Positions 32,798 to 39,630 of a stretch of DNA of 45,521 bases are shown here, in pieces. Source of the DNA: a virus. The stretch spans positions 1 to 45,521 of the IMG/VR virus record IMGVR_UViG_3300046656_000327; one strand, written 5' to 3'. The number at the start of each line of letters is the position of its first letter. The first letter of the stretch is position 1. The translations under genes were made by a program, and so were the position numbers. The notes below the pieces were generated by a model. The model saw only the letters and a program-made list of their open reading frames with translations, was not told where the DNA came from and did not search any database.

Positions 32798-33561
32798 AGC
32801 GGGATACGCTCGAATGGCGTGCGGATCGGCCGGATCGAGCGCATGTCACCGGAGACGCGCTTCTTGTCGAATGCCTCGCGGTACTTCTTCTGCCACTCAT
32901 CGCGATCGAGGTCGCGCGTGTCCGCGTCGTGTAGATAGGGCTCGCCTTTTCGTTCACGCCGTCCGTAACCGACCAGCACCACATCCTGCATGTGCGTCTT
33001 CTGCGCGAGGACGGAAAGCTGGCGCACGAACTCCCCATCGCCGCCGTACCCGCCACCGCCCACGGGCGTGAGGTCGAGGTCGTACCCGTTGATCTGCCAG
33101 TACGCAGAGTGGCGCACGAGGAAGGTGTTAGGGTGAATCTTCCGATCCTTGAAGTCCGGCGCGAATGTGCGCTCCATGGTGTAGAACTTCTCGGGCTCCA
33201 GCTCCTTCGACAGCATCGTGTACGCCATCTCGGGCGTGAGAATGATGTCGATGTCGCTCATGAACATCCATCCATCTTCCTTCTGCCCATCCTTGTCTTC
33301 GCCGTACGCGACCTTCGCGCCGATGTTGCGGCACTGGTGCATGTTCCATGGAATCCGCTTGGTGACCTTCCAGAGCTGCTTCGACACCTTGCAGTCCTTC
33401 AGCACGTCGTACGCCGGGTAGGTGGAGCTGCAGTCATCCACAATGATGATCCGCACGGCCTTGCGCAGCTCGCCTGCGTAGCGGTTCCAGTTTTCGACCT
33501 GCTTCTGCAGCATGGTCTTGTTCTCGTAATACGGGTAGATAAAGCGGCAGGGCGTGATCAC
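32794..33561 (-). CDS. Glycosyltransferase family 2 (GT-A fold)
   Basis: The 255-aa product shows the GT2 pattern: VRIIIVDDCSS (42-46, nucleotide-sugar base binding), a conserved NIGAK at about 79-83, MSDIDIIL with D103-x-D105 as the metal-binding DxD, and a later GGYGGDGEFVRQL acidic element as the probable catalytic base region. Enzymes of this group add sugars one at a time from UDP- or GDP-sugars with inversion. It is coupled to both neighbours by four-base overlaps. The acceptor cannot be read from sequence. Confidence 0.82.
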   Translation of the reverse strand: MITPCRFIYPYYENKTMLQKQVENWNRYAGELRKAVRIIIVDDCSSTYPAYDVLKDCKVSKQLWKVTKRIPWNMHQCRNIGAKVAYGEDKDGQKEDGWMFMSDIDIILTPEMAYTMLSKELEPEKFYTMERTFAPDFKDRKIHPNTFLVRHSAYWQINGYDLDLTPVGGGGYGGDGEFVRQLSVLAQKTHMQDVVLVGYGRRERKGEPYLHDADTRDLDRDEWQKKYREAFDKKRVSGDMRSIRPIRTPFERIPL

Positions 33562-34172
33562 TTCGTTAACTCCAGAAAATATCCATAGCTGACGGCTCGA
33601 ATTCCAGCCGCCTTTGAGTAGTTAGAAACCATACAGAGTTCGATTCTCTGCTCCTCAAACTGTTCGGCCACGATGCCGTAGTTCGGAGCCCACGCCTTGT
33701 ATTTGCCGGTCGTCGTGTTGCCGGTGGCTTTCGCCTGCGGCCAGTCGTACGGCGGATGCCAGTAGGGTTCGCCGTTCGGCCCCTTCTGGCTGTCGAGCCC
33801 GAACACGAATACCTGATGTGGGCGCAGTTGATAGGCGAGGTTCAGCGCCACCATGCCGCTGTTCATGCCGTTGAGTCGACCTTCGTCAGGCGACAGCAGC
33901 GCCGACTCATGGTCGCATTTGTATTTGCGCAGGCGCGGGTGCTGCGGCAGATTCTTCGCTGCGCCCTCGCGCACCCACAAGTCCCCAGCACGTGTGGTAA
34001 AGAATTGCCTGAAGCGGTTCTCCGCCCACAACCGATCCATCGTGACGCCAGTGTGGCATTCCACGAGGACGGACGATTCATTCACTCCGATGACGTGCCC
34101 GCGCGAGCGCAGGTCCTTCACGTCGTACTGAGTTACTGACCATCCTCCACAGATGACGATGACTGTTCGCAT
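33558..34172 (-). CDS. DUF115-like Rossmann-fold glycan-cluster protein
   Basis: The ATG at 34172 begins MRTVIVICGGWSVTQYDVKDL, a P-loop-like strand-turn-helix start, and gives 204 aa. It continues with GHVIGVNESS, a VTMDRLW element, LNGMNSGMVALNLAYQL and VFVFGLDSQKG. The combination (I-G-V-N, a D in 'xMDR', N-S-G-x-x-A-x-x-L-A, then F-G-x-D) resembles the DUF115 or 6-hydroxymethylpterin-kinase-like proteins found in sugar gene clusters of phages and bacteria, some of which transfer or activate sugars. It overlaps the methyltransferase gene by 40 bp. The function is uncertain. Confidence 0.55.
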   Translation of the reverse strand: MRTVIVICGGWSVTQYDVKDLRSRGHVIGVNESSVLVECHTGVTMDRLWAENRFRQFFTTRAGDLWVREGAAKNLPQHPRLRKYKCDHESALLSPDEGRLNGMNSGMVALNLAYQLRPHQVFVFGLDSQKGPNGEPYWHPPYDWPQAKATGNTTTGKYKAWAPNYGIVAEQFEEQRIELCMVSNYSKAAGIRAVSYGYFLELTK

Positions 34173-34762
34173 CCGAATGCCAGCCTCACGTATTTCTTTT
34201 CGCTTTTGAGAACGACCGGCTTGCCGAGTGCGCCTGCCAGCTCTAACAACCATTGCGGACGCTCGCGTCGCACATCGAAGATGCAGATCGTATCCTTCGA
34301 TCGCCGCGCTCGCAGCACCACGTCCAAATAATCCGCTGGCGGGATATGAAAGCAGTAGCCCGCGTAGCTCGTGATCAGGTCGTACTTGCGATCCTTCTCG
34401 GGCTCGGGGAACACGCAGTCGACTTCACGGCTGCCGTTCGCCGCGTGGAAGCTCTTCGCAACCTTGGCGTTGCTGAACGGCTTGTGGTGCCATTGCACGT
34501 CGGCCGGGCAGTTGAGCCCATCTAACAACGTGACCTTCAGCCTGCCGTAGTGCTGCAGCAGGACGATATTGATCCCGCCGAGGCCGGACGCAATGTCCAG
34601 CACGCTCTCACAAACCGGTGGGAGGACCGGGTGGATCGAGCTGAAGATGTCCATCAGCGATTTCTCGTATGCCTGCTTCCACACCTTCGGGTCGTGGCGC
34701 TGGTCGCTGACCTCGCCACGTTGGATAACGAGATATCGAAAGTGTTCGGGTTCAATGACCAT
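34133..34762 (-). CDS. SAM-dependent methyltransferase (class I)
   Basis: Starting at the ATG at 34762 gives 209 aa. The glycine motif VLDIASGLGGINIVLL (about 54-69), followed by VTLLDG (acidic residue at the end of strand 2), is the SAM-binding part of a Rossmann methyltransferase. YDLITSYAGYCFHIP with a following FDVRRERP is the typical motif IV/V region. Such enzymes in glycan clusters often methylate a sugar or its carrier. It overlaps the FkbM gene by 11 bp and the DUF115-like gene by 40 bp. The substrate is unknown. Confidence 0.7.
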   Translation of the reverse strand: MVIEPEHFRYLVIQRGEVSDQRHDPKVWKQAYEKSLMDIFSSIHPVLPPVCESVLDIASGLGGINIVLLQHYGRLKVTLLDGLNCPADVQWHHKPFSNAKVAKSFHAANGSREVDCVFPEPEKDRKYDLITSYAGYCFHIPPADYLDVVLRARRSKDTICIFDVRRERPQWLLELAGALGKPVVLKSEKKYVRLAFGCEQSSSSVEDGQ

Positions 34763-35357
34763 GGGCGTAAATCCAATCTCCGTGCACTCGGGTCTGCAGC
34801 TTATACCCAAGCTTCTTCATGAAGCTCAAGTATTCCGGCGTGGTGTCCTCTTTCTGTTCGAGCGCGATGACCGGGTGGTACTCCTTGATCGTGCCGAACG
34901 CGCCTTCCAGTGCTGGTAATTCGTATCGCTCGATATCTAGGTAGATAGCGTCGCAGCGAGTCAGCTTGAGTGAGTCGATCGTGATCTGATCGACGTGCAT
35001 TCCGCCGCCCTCGCGTACGGTCGTGCAGCCACCGTTCTTCGGCGCGATCTCCACGGAGCCCATCTCGGGTCCCAGCACGCATCGACGCGCAAACGCGCCG
35101 GGGGCATTCTTCTTCAGGCACTCGAAGTGTGCAGCACGTGGCTCAAACGTATGCACGACCTCGAAGAATTTCAGGAGCCGCCGTGGCCACATGCCGATGA
35201 ATCCGCCCGCCTGCACGCAGACGCCCTTGGTGCGCGTGAGCCCAGCGACCACGTCGCAATCGGTGACGCGGTTCAGCATGTAGTGGAAGAGTTTGTCGGT
35301 TTGCTCGTTGTTAGGCCACCAGAGTCCAAATTCTTCTCGGAACGTGATTTCATCCAC
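34752..35357 (-). CDS. FkbM-family methyltransferase
   Basis: I take the GTG at 35357 as start because AGGAG lies eight bases before it; this gives 201 aa. It has a degenerate FkbM-type core: VCVQAGGFIGMWPRRLLKFF (SAM-binding loop), VHTFEPRAAHFECLKKN (the F-E-P motif), then a central YLDIERYELPALEGA (E-G region) and HPVIALEQ. FkbM enzymes methylate hydroxyls of polyketides or sugars. The first 85 bp overlap the end of the GT-D gene, an unusually long overlap. It is probably involved in modifying the same glycan as the neighbouring transferases. Confidence 0.75.
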   Translation of the reverse strand: MDEITFREEFGLWWPNNEQTDKLFHYMLNRVTDCDVVAGLTRTKGVCVQAGGFIGMWPRRLLKFFEVVHTFEPRAAHFECLKKNAPGAFARRCVLGPEMGSVEIAPKNGGCTTVREGGGMHVDQITIDSLKLTRCDAIYLDIERYELPALEGAFGTIKEYHPVIALEQKEDTTPEYLSFMKKLGYKLQTRVHGDWIYAHGH

Positions 35358-36022
35358 TTGGGTTTCTCCTCGCCATTGAACCAGAACATGCCGACGTGCC
35401 CGAGATCGATTGCGTGCTTCCCGGCAAGGGAGAGCCGCCACGCGAGACAGGTTGCTGTCGGACCGCAGCAGAGAATGACGCGCTTCACGTTGATCGAGAG
35501 GATGTCCTCCATGAGCTTGTCGATCTCGGCGTACGCATCGCGCCGTGCACACTTCACGTGATAGACAGTCCGAGCACCGTGCGCATATAGGAACTCACTT
35601 GTTAGGGAGCGATCCGAGCCCGACACGAGGATCACGGGCTCCTCGCGCCACAGTGATTCAATCTTTTCGTAGAATGCCGCCGTGTAAATCCACGGAGCGC
35701 TGTCGGGCCGGGTGATGAACGCCGAGTAGTACTCGACGCCTCGGGACAAAAAGCGCGGGTACTTCTGTTCGTACTTGCGCCAATTCTCGATCTTCGGTGA
35801 TCTGACATCGAGTCGGGGAATTCCTACGATGCATCGCGAATTATCCCTAACAAGAATGTCGCGTAGCTCGGCGGTGAGGTTCTTGTCGGGAATCTGCGAA
35901 ACGCAGCCGTTCCCTGCAGCAATCTTGAATTCGCCGTCCCCGTAGCGAGCAATTGATGCACCGCCCAACACACGAGCTAGTGTGTCTTCTTCCGAACGAA
36001 CCTTCGGATACTCCAGCTTCAT
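35273..36022 (-). CDS. GT-D fold glycosyltransferase (DUF1792-like)
   Basis: The 249-aa protein shows the GT-D signature near the N-terminus, SIARYGDGEF (23-32, with D29 and E31 as the D-x-E metal site), and near residue 190 LCCGPTATCLAWRLSLAGKHAIDLGH. GT-D enzymes transfer glucose to glycans on proteins or surface polymers. The last 25 or so residues (after EEKPKW) are read in a frame also used by the start of the FkbM gene and may be a non-conserved tail. It is the first gene of the glycan cluster; the upstream AGGGAAG is a good ribosome-binding site. Confidence 0.8.
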   Translation of the reverse strand: MKLEYPKVRSEEDTLARVLGGASIARYGDGEFKIAAGNGCVSQIPDKNLTAELRDILVRDNSRCIVGIPRLDVRSPKIENWRKYEQKYPRFLSRGVEYYSAFITRPDSAPWIYTAAFYEKIESLWREEPVILVSGSDRSLTSEFLYAHGARTVYHVKCARRDAYAEIDKLMEDILSINVKRVILCCGPTATCLAWRLSLAGKHAIDLGHVGMFWFNGEEKPKWMKSRSEKNLDSGGLTTSKPTNSSTTC

Positions 36023-36067
36023 GTGCTATTCTTCCCTCGCCCCAGCAGGGCATGTCAGTCGATCTTC

Positions 36068-36093
36068 AGCCCCGGCCACAACCGGGGCTTTTT
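36068..36093 (+). terminator. Rightward rho-independent terminator (antisense to flanking genes)
   Basis: An 8-bp perfect stem AGCCCCGG / CCGGGGCT has a 6-nt loop and is followed on the plus strand by TTTTT. On the minus strand the A-run lies before the hairpin, so it would not work leftward. All genes for 4.6 kb to the left and 4.4 kb to the right are leftward. Its likely role is to stop rightward transcription that runs from the terminase promoter through the glycan cluster. Confidence 0.8.
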
Positions 36094-36289
36094 ATTGCTC
36101 TTTCGGCGGCTTCAGCGGTTTCACGGCGGCGTTCGCCAGCTCGCGCGCCTGCTGCACTTCGCTCTCGGTCGTCGCACCCTGCGTGCCGTACCGGCCGCTA
36201 ACAATCCGACCAAACAAGAACGCACCGGTGAAGACCTTGCGCAGGACTTCCTCGATGATCTTCATGTTTTCCTTGTCTTCCTCTTTCAC
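36092..36289 (-). CDS. Hypothetical 65-aa protein
   Basis: GTG start overlapping the preceding stop (GTGA). The product (MKEEDKENMKIIEEVLRKVF...GAFLFGRIVSG...QQARELANAAVKPLKPPKEQ) has a charged helical beginning, a short hydrophobic middle and a Lys/Pro end. It is the last gene of a leftward run of short genes. The stop codon lies inside the T-run of the plus-strand terminator. No family is recognised. Confidence 0.55.
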   Translation of the reverse strand: MKEEDKENMKIIEEVLRKVFTGAFLFGRIVSGRYGTQGATTESEVQQARELANAAVKPLKPPKEQ

Positions 36290-36669
36290 GGTGCAACTCC
36301 ATTGATGTTCAGATTGATAGGTGGGTCGATGGGAGCTTGAGCCTGATTGCTCCTCGACATGTTATGCCGAATCTCCATATCGAAGACGGGCAGGTCGACG
36401 GTCGGCAGCCACTTCATCTCCGAGCCCGCGACGATCCACGTGATCAGATTCGAAATTTCCTCCACGTCCCTCGCGATGAAGGTGGCGCGCTGCGGGTGCT
36501 CGCCCGCGAAGCGGTGTGACTCGAACACCTTCATGTTGATCCCGGCGATGACGAAGCCGTTCTGTACACGACGGATTTCGATGTGCGTGATCTCCGGACC
36601 AGCCGGTGGGTTGTCAGGTGCCATCGCGGGGGGTGCCCCGGGTCCAATGCCTGCCATACCGAAGCTCAT
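36286..36669 (-). CDS. Hypothetical 127-aa protein
   Basis: The ATG overlaps the stop of the ribbon-helix-helix gene (ATGA). After a Gly/Pro/Met-rich start (MSFGMAGIGPGAPPAMAPDN) there is a compact folded-looking part: ITHIEIRRVQNGFVIAGINMKVFE, RATFIARDVEEISNLITWIV, then a polar end with a PIDPPINLNING tail. I do not know the family. Its coupling to the RHH gene suggests that the two are used together. Confidence 0.6.
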   Translation of the reverse strand: MSFGMAGIGPGAPPAMAPDNPPAGPEITHIEIRRVQNGFVIAGINMKVFESHRFAGEHPQRATFIARDVEEISNLITWIVAGSEMKWLPTVDLPVFDMEIRHNMSRSNQAQAPIDPPINLNINGVAP

Positions 36670-36842
36670 GACGGACGCTTCGTAGTGCGCTCAGCCGCAC
36701 TGGCAAGGTAGAAGTCCACGGCGCGGCGAATCTGCTCCGCAACGGTGAGCCCCGTCTTCACGGAGTAGCGCTCCAGCGCGGTCTTCTGCGCGCGGGTCAG
36801 CATGACGTGCATGCGCTCCCCGTTAATTGTTGGTCTCGGCAT
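36666..36842 (-). CDS. Ribbon-helix-helix (CopG/Arc-type) small DNA-binding protein
   Basis: This 58-aa gene runs between two overlaps: 20 bp with the coiled-coil gene and ATGA with the next gene. The sequence begins MPRPTINGERMHVMLTRAQK, then a helix TALERYSVKTGLTVAEQIRRAVDFYLASA. A short strand followed by two helices, with a conserved G-x-T/S-x-A-E-x-I-R-R-A turn, is the plan of ribbon-helix-helix repressors such as CopG and Arc. These bind palindromic operators as dimers of dimers. It could be the reader of the palindromes at 40.6-43.1 kb, but this is speculation. Confidence 0.75.
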   Translation of the reverse strand: MPRPTINGERMHVMLTRAQKTALERYSVKTGLTVAEQIRRAVDFYLASAAERTTKRPS

Positions 36843-37251
36843 TTTCCATCTCCGTCTTTATCAGCCCTTGCTGCTTGTTGATCATGTTGATGTCGTTGCG
36901 CATCTCGATCGACAGGCTATTAATGTTGTTAGCCTTGGCGACCAGCTTTTCCAGTCGATTGAACTGCACCTTCAATGCGACTTCGAGTGCCTCAGCCCGC
37001 TGGACCTTACGCCTCATCTGCGTGTAGTCGGCGTTGCTAGCTGCTGCTGTATCCGCAAGCTGCGCCGCATACTGGCACCATTGCGTGTGCTGGCGCAATT
37101 CCCCGAGCGTAAGGACAACATTGCAGTCCTGCTCGTCTGGCGCGTGTTCCGCCATCTTCAGCGTCGAGATGAAGCTGTCGGCGACTTTCCGTTCCAGCTT
37201 CATGTTCATCGTGATCAGGGATCGCGGGACTGCTGTTGGGTCAACTGCCAC
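36823..37251 (-). CDS. Hypothetical coiled-coil protein (142 aa)
   Basis: GTG start at 37251; an ATG 14 codons downstream (MNMKLERKV) is an alternative. The sequence is helical almost throughout: DSFISTLKMAEHAPDEQDCN, QYAAQLADTAAASNADYTQMRRKVQRAEALEVALKVQFNRLEKLVAKANNINSLS, then a final helix. The long regular part is a likely coiled coil. It has few cysteines and no membrane span. It is part of the densely overlapped leftward run of short genes. Confidence 0.6.
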   Translation of the reverse strand: MAVDPTAVPRSLITMNMKLERKVADSFISTLKMAEHAPDEQDCNVVLTLGELRQHTQWCQYAAQLADTAAASNADYTQMRRKVQRAEALEVALKVQFNRLEKLVAKANNINSLSIEMRNDINMINKQQGLIKTEMENAETNN

Positions 37252-37597
37252 TCTTCATCGCCTCAGCCGTCACCGCAATGTCGATAAGGTGCGTAAGCGC
37301 CGTACGCAGATCGGTGTGGCTGGTGCTGACCTGCAGAGTGGGGATTGACGCCTTGAATCCGGAACCATCCATACGCAGCGAGATCGATCGCTTCCGTCCA
37401 AACAACTTCCTCACGATCTTCGTATCGACCTGCGTGGAACTGCTGTCGGCCACCGGCATCTGCGCGACAGTCGCGAGATCGTCCGCGATCTTGTTGACAC
37501 TGTAGACGCCGTCCATCCGCTCGTGCAGTACGCGGGCGACTTGCATCATGTCGGAGTACGGAAGCTTCTTCAGCTCCTTCAGAAAATCAGCGAGCAT
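37241..37597 (-). CDS. Hypothetical 118-aa protein
   Basis: Start taken at the ATG at 37597 because AGGAACC lies about nine bases before it; the frame also contains an earlier ATG. The product, beginning MLADFLKELKKLPYSDMMQVARVLHERMD, has helical N-terminal and Thr/Ser-rich C-terminal parts (VSTSHTDLRTALTHLIDIAVTAEAMKSGS). It carries a basic patch (VRKLFGRKRSISLRMD) in the middle that could touch nucleic acid. No family recognised. It overlaps the genes on both sides by 11 bp. Confidence 0.6.
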   Translation of the reverse strand: MLADFLKELKKLPYSDMMQVARVLHERMDGVYSVNKIADDLATVAQMPVADSSSTQVDTKIVRKLFGRKRSISLRMDGSGFKASIPTLQVSTSHTDLRTALTHLIDIAVTAEAMKSGS

Positions 37598-38009
37598 AGT
37601 GTCGGTTCCTGTTTTTACGTCCACTCATCGGATGGAACGGGCTCGATGAGGAGCCGCGCTTCTCGGGTCGATAGGCTTGCGCCTTCTTCGACATGTTGCG
37701 GATACGCGCGACCTTGCCTCCTTCGAGGGCCTGCTGCATCTTCACCATCTTCACCTGCATCGCGGCCATCGCGTCTTGGCATTGCTGTGAGATTGCGTTC
37801 GCGCTCGCCGCGTCCCGCTTCGCATCAGCGACCATCAGCGCATCCATGGCGGCGTGCGCGATCATCCGCAGGCCAAGCTCGTCCGCGCGCACGATCAACT
37901 CATTGAGGTTGGCGCGAGTGAGGGGCGGATCATTCTTGAGTGAGCTAACAATCCCGTTGTAGGTCTTGGCTCGCTCACGAATCTTGCGTGCTCGTTGCTT
38001 AGGGTTCAT
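37587..38009 (-). CDS. Hypothetical 140-aa basic helical protein
   Basis: The start overlaps the previous stop by ATGA. A basic N-terminus (MNPKQRARKIRERAKTYNGIV) is followed by helices with regular Ala and Met spacing (MIAHAAMDALMVADAKRDAASANAISQQ, MAAMQVKMVKMQQALEGG). The C-terminus is basic and disordered-looking (KKAQAYRPEKRGSSSS...GRKNRNRHYAR). A nucleic-acid-binding role is possible; there is no recognisable domain. Confidence 0.6.
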   Translation of the reverse strand: MNPKQRARKIRERAKTYNGIVSSLKNDPPLTRANLNELIVRADELGLRMIAHAAMDALMVADAKRDAASANAISQQCQDAMAAMQVKMVKMQQALEGGKVARIRNMSKKAQAYRPEKRGSSSSPFHPMSGRKNRNRHYAR

Positions 38010-38251
38010 GGGTCAATCGTGGCCCCTTTTCCCGGGAAGGTCAACCGTTTCATTTTTCGGCGCAGCTTGGTGGAACCCTTCGACTCGAAGACCGCGAGAC
38101 GGCTCTTCAATTTCGCGACCTCATTCCTACGTGAATTCTCACGCATGCGGCGGGTCACCAGTTCCACGAGCGCGCTGTGAAGATGGCTGAGCTGCGGCAC
38201 GTGCGCGCACTCGTCGATCAGCTCACGGAGCTTACGATGGGTTATTGGCAT
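38006..38251 (-). CDS. Hypothetical 81-aa basic protein
   Basis: Short helical protein (MPITHRKLRELIDECAHVPQLSHLHSALVELVTRRMRENSRRNEVAKLKSRL) with a basic C-terminus (KGSTKLRRKMKRLTFPGKG). It overlaps its downstream neighbour by four bases and the upstream one by 20. No ribosome-binding site is convincing. It may be a small DNA-associated protein; this is only composition-based. Confidence 0.55.
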   Translation of the reverse strand: MPITHRKLRELIDECAHVPQLSHLHSALVELVTRRMRENSRRNEVAKLKSRLAVFESKGSTKLRRKMKRLTFPGKGATIDP

Positions 38252-38492
38252 ATCCGTTGTACGTCCGCTTCTCGCCTAGCAATCTTCGGGCGTCATCCAT
38301 GGAGATGAAGAATCCGAGCGATCTACACCGCACCTGCAGGCAACAGGCTGACCGATTGCGTACGTACCAGTTCCGCTGCATCCGCGCATTCTTCTCGGGG
38401 TTGTTCCGCCGCCAGCGCGCAACCTGCGCGGTCTTCGCTGGGCAACTACGGGCCTTCGTCTTCACGGGGATATCTCCGATGGTGCCATTCAC
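38232..38492 (-). CDS. Small basic protein, possibly HNH-related
   Basis: GTG start at 38492. The 86-aa product has a VARWRRNNPEKNARMQRNWYVRNRSACC stretch. The 'W-(R/K)-x-x-N-P-E-K-x-x-x' element is common in the helix before the catalytic part of HNH nucleases, but the H-N-H residues are missing. It could be a remnant or a different small DNA-binding protein. The C-terminus contains a short fold-like region (DDARRLLGEKRTYNGY). Overlaps of 20 and 47 bp with its neighbours are unusually long. Confidence 0.45.
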   Translation of the reverse strand: MNGTIGDIPVKTKARSCPAKTAQVARWRRNNPEKNARMQRNWYVRNRSACCLQVRCRSLGFFISMDDARRLLGEKRTYNGYANNPS

Positions 38493-38652
38493 TGAAGCAG
38501 CAACTGGTCACTTCCATTCGCTCCTCGCTGTACAGCCCCGCCTTATCGCAGTAGTCGTTGGCGAACTCGCTGGTGTCAGTCTCGACTAACAAAGCTGCTA
38601 CGACGATCGCGTCCAAGTGATCATCCGAGATGAGTTCGCTGCGAAACTTCAC
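38446..38652 (-). CDS. Hypothetical 68-aa acidic protein
   Basis: GTG start at 38652 overlapping the upstream stop (GTGA). The sequence (MKFRSELISDDHLDAIVVAALLVETDTSEFANDYCDKAGLYSEERM) is an acidic helical N-terminal part. It then ends in a CCFSEWHHRRYPREDE tail within the long overlap with the next gene. The latter part is less likely to be folded. Function unknown. Confidence 0.5.
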   Translation of the reverse strand: MKFRSELISDDHLDAIVVAALLVETDTSEFANDYCDKAGLYSEERMEVTSCCFSEWHHRRYPREDEGP

Positions 38653-38861
38653 TGCCGCTTGTCGACCTTATCGAACGTCGAGTGCGGAGCCGTGCCGTTC
38701 ATACGATGCGAGACCAGCCAGTTCGCGATCTCTGGTTCGTTGACGGCACGATCGAGTCGCTCACGTGATCCGTTGCTGCCGTAGCGCACGTGATCGTCGG
38801 CCGCAGCCGCGAGCTTCAGCAGCTTTTTCTCCATCTCCGGCGAAATGACGGTGTGGATCAT
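38649..38861 (-). CDS. Hypothetical 70-aa protein
   Basis: I prefer the ATG at 38861, preceded by GGAG at a good distance, to an in-frame ATG ten codons earlier with no such site. The product (MIHTVISPEMEKKLLKLAAAADDHVRYGSNGSRERLDRAVNEPEIANWL) is mostly helical and polar. No family is recognised. Coupled to the following gene by GTGA. Confidence 0.55.
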   Translation of the reverse strand: MIHTVISPEMEKKLLKLAAAADDHVRYGSNGSRERLDRAVNEPEIANWLVSHRMNGTAPHSTFDKVDKRQ

Positions 38862-38893
38862 CTTGTTCTCCGATGGGTCAGTCGCGCACATGT

Positions 38894-39214
38894 TTATCTC
38901 TTGAATCCTTTGTTGTCAAACGGACCACCTTTTTTCCCGGTCGGGTCCCACTCAACGTACGAGTCGGTGTCGAATGCCATGATGTTGTGCCGCGCGTAAA
39001 AGCCCGTTCGCAATGCGCGCATCCGCAGGAGATCGTGGTCGACGACGCGGAAGAGGAGGTCCGTGAGTTCGTTGTAGTACTTGCCTGCGCGCAGGTCTTG
39101 CCCCTGCCCGACTTGAAGCGAGTTGCGGCTCGTGACCGGGGGCTTCCCGAACTGGAGTTCCGCGAGGACATAAATCTCCTCGTCCGTGTAGTTAGGCTTG
39201 GCGGGTTCGGTCAT
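38894..39214 (-). CDS. Hypothetical 106-aa protein
   Basis: The ATG overlaps the preceding MazG-like gene stop (ATGA). The product has the acidic helix NYTDEEIYVLAELQFGKPP at the start. A helix-strand stretch follows (AGKYYNELTDLLFRVVDHDLLRMRALRTGFYARHNIM), and the C-terminus is a glycine/lysine-rich tail. It may fold as a small alpha-beta domain. No family recognised; the close coupling suggests use together with the MazG-like enzyme. Confidence 0.6.
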   Translation of the reverse strand: MTEPAKPNYTDEEIYVLAELQFGKPPVTSRNSLQVGQGQDLRAGKYYNELTDLLFRVVDHDLLRMRALRTGFYARHNIMAFDTDSYVEWDPTGKKGGPFDNKGFKR

Positions 39215-39630
39215 CGCTCATCCATCTTCCGAATGAGCGGCGGGATCAGGTCCTCGTCGAGCTGCTGTGGGAGCGGCGATCCTCGCGGCTTCCCTGCCTG
39301 CTTCGCCCTGATCTGCTCGATCTTCGTCCACACGCGCGCCAGCTCCAGATGCCCGAGCGCGTCCATGCTGATGCCGTGCGCGCCGCACAACGCAGCCAGC
39401 GTGACCATGACGCCGCCTGTCTCCTGCTTCACTTCGCCGGTCGGCCGTCCATACACGTAGTCGACGAGCATCAGGACTTCCTCGCGCGAGACTCCCGTGG
39501 CCTGAACGAGTTCGAGTGATTCCTCGATGAAGCGGTGACTGCGTTCGCGCTTGTCGGCGGAAATTTCCTGCCCGAAGCACTCCATCATCCACTCCACCAC
39601 ACCTGCTTGAAACGGGATCGGGTCAGACAT
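39211..39630 (-). CDS. MazG-like nucleotide pyrophosphohydrolase
   Basis: The 139-aa product contains the helical metal-binding motif RFIEESLELVQA (E-E-x-x-E type) and, about 35 residues later, RPTGEVKQETGGVMVTLAALC, which supplies the second acidic pair of the alpha-NTP-pyrophosphohydrolase fold. Before these comes WMMECFGQEISADKRERSHRF and after them ELARVWTKIEQIRAKQ, the usual layout of this phage and proteobacterial family. MazG-type enzymes cleave NTPs or alarmones to the monophosphate and can blunt host starvation signalling during infection. Which nucleotide this one uses is unknown. Confidence 0.8.
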   Translation of the reverse strand: MSDPIPFQAGVVEWMMECFGQEISADKRERSHRFIEESLELVQATGVSREEVLMLVDYVYGRPTGEVKQETGGVMVTLAALCGAHGISMDALGHLELARVWTKIEQIRAKQAGKPRGSPLPQQLDEDLIPPLIRKMDER

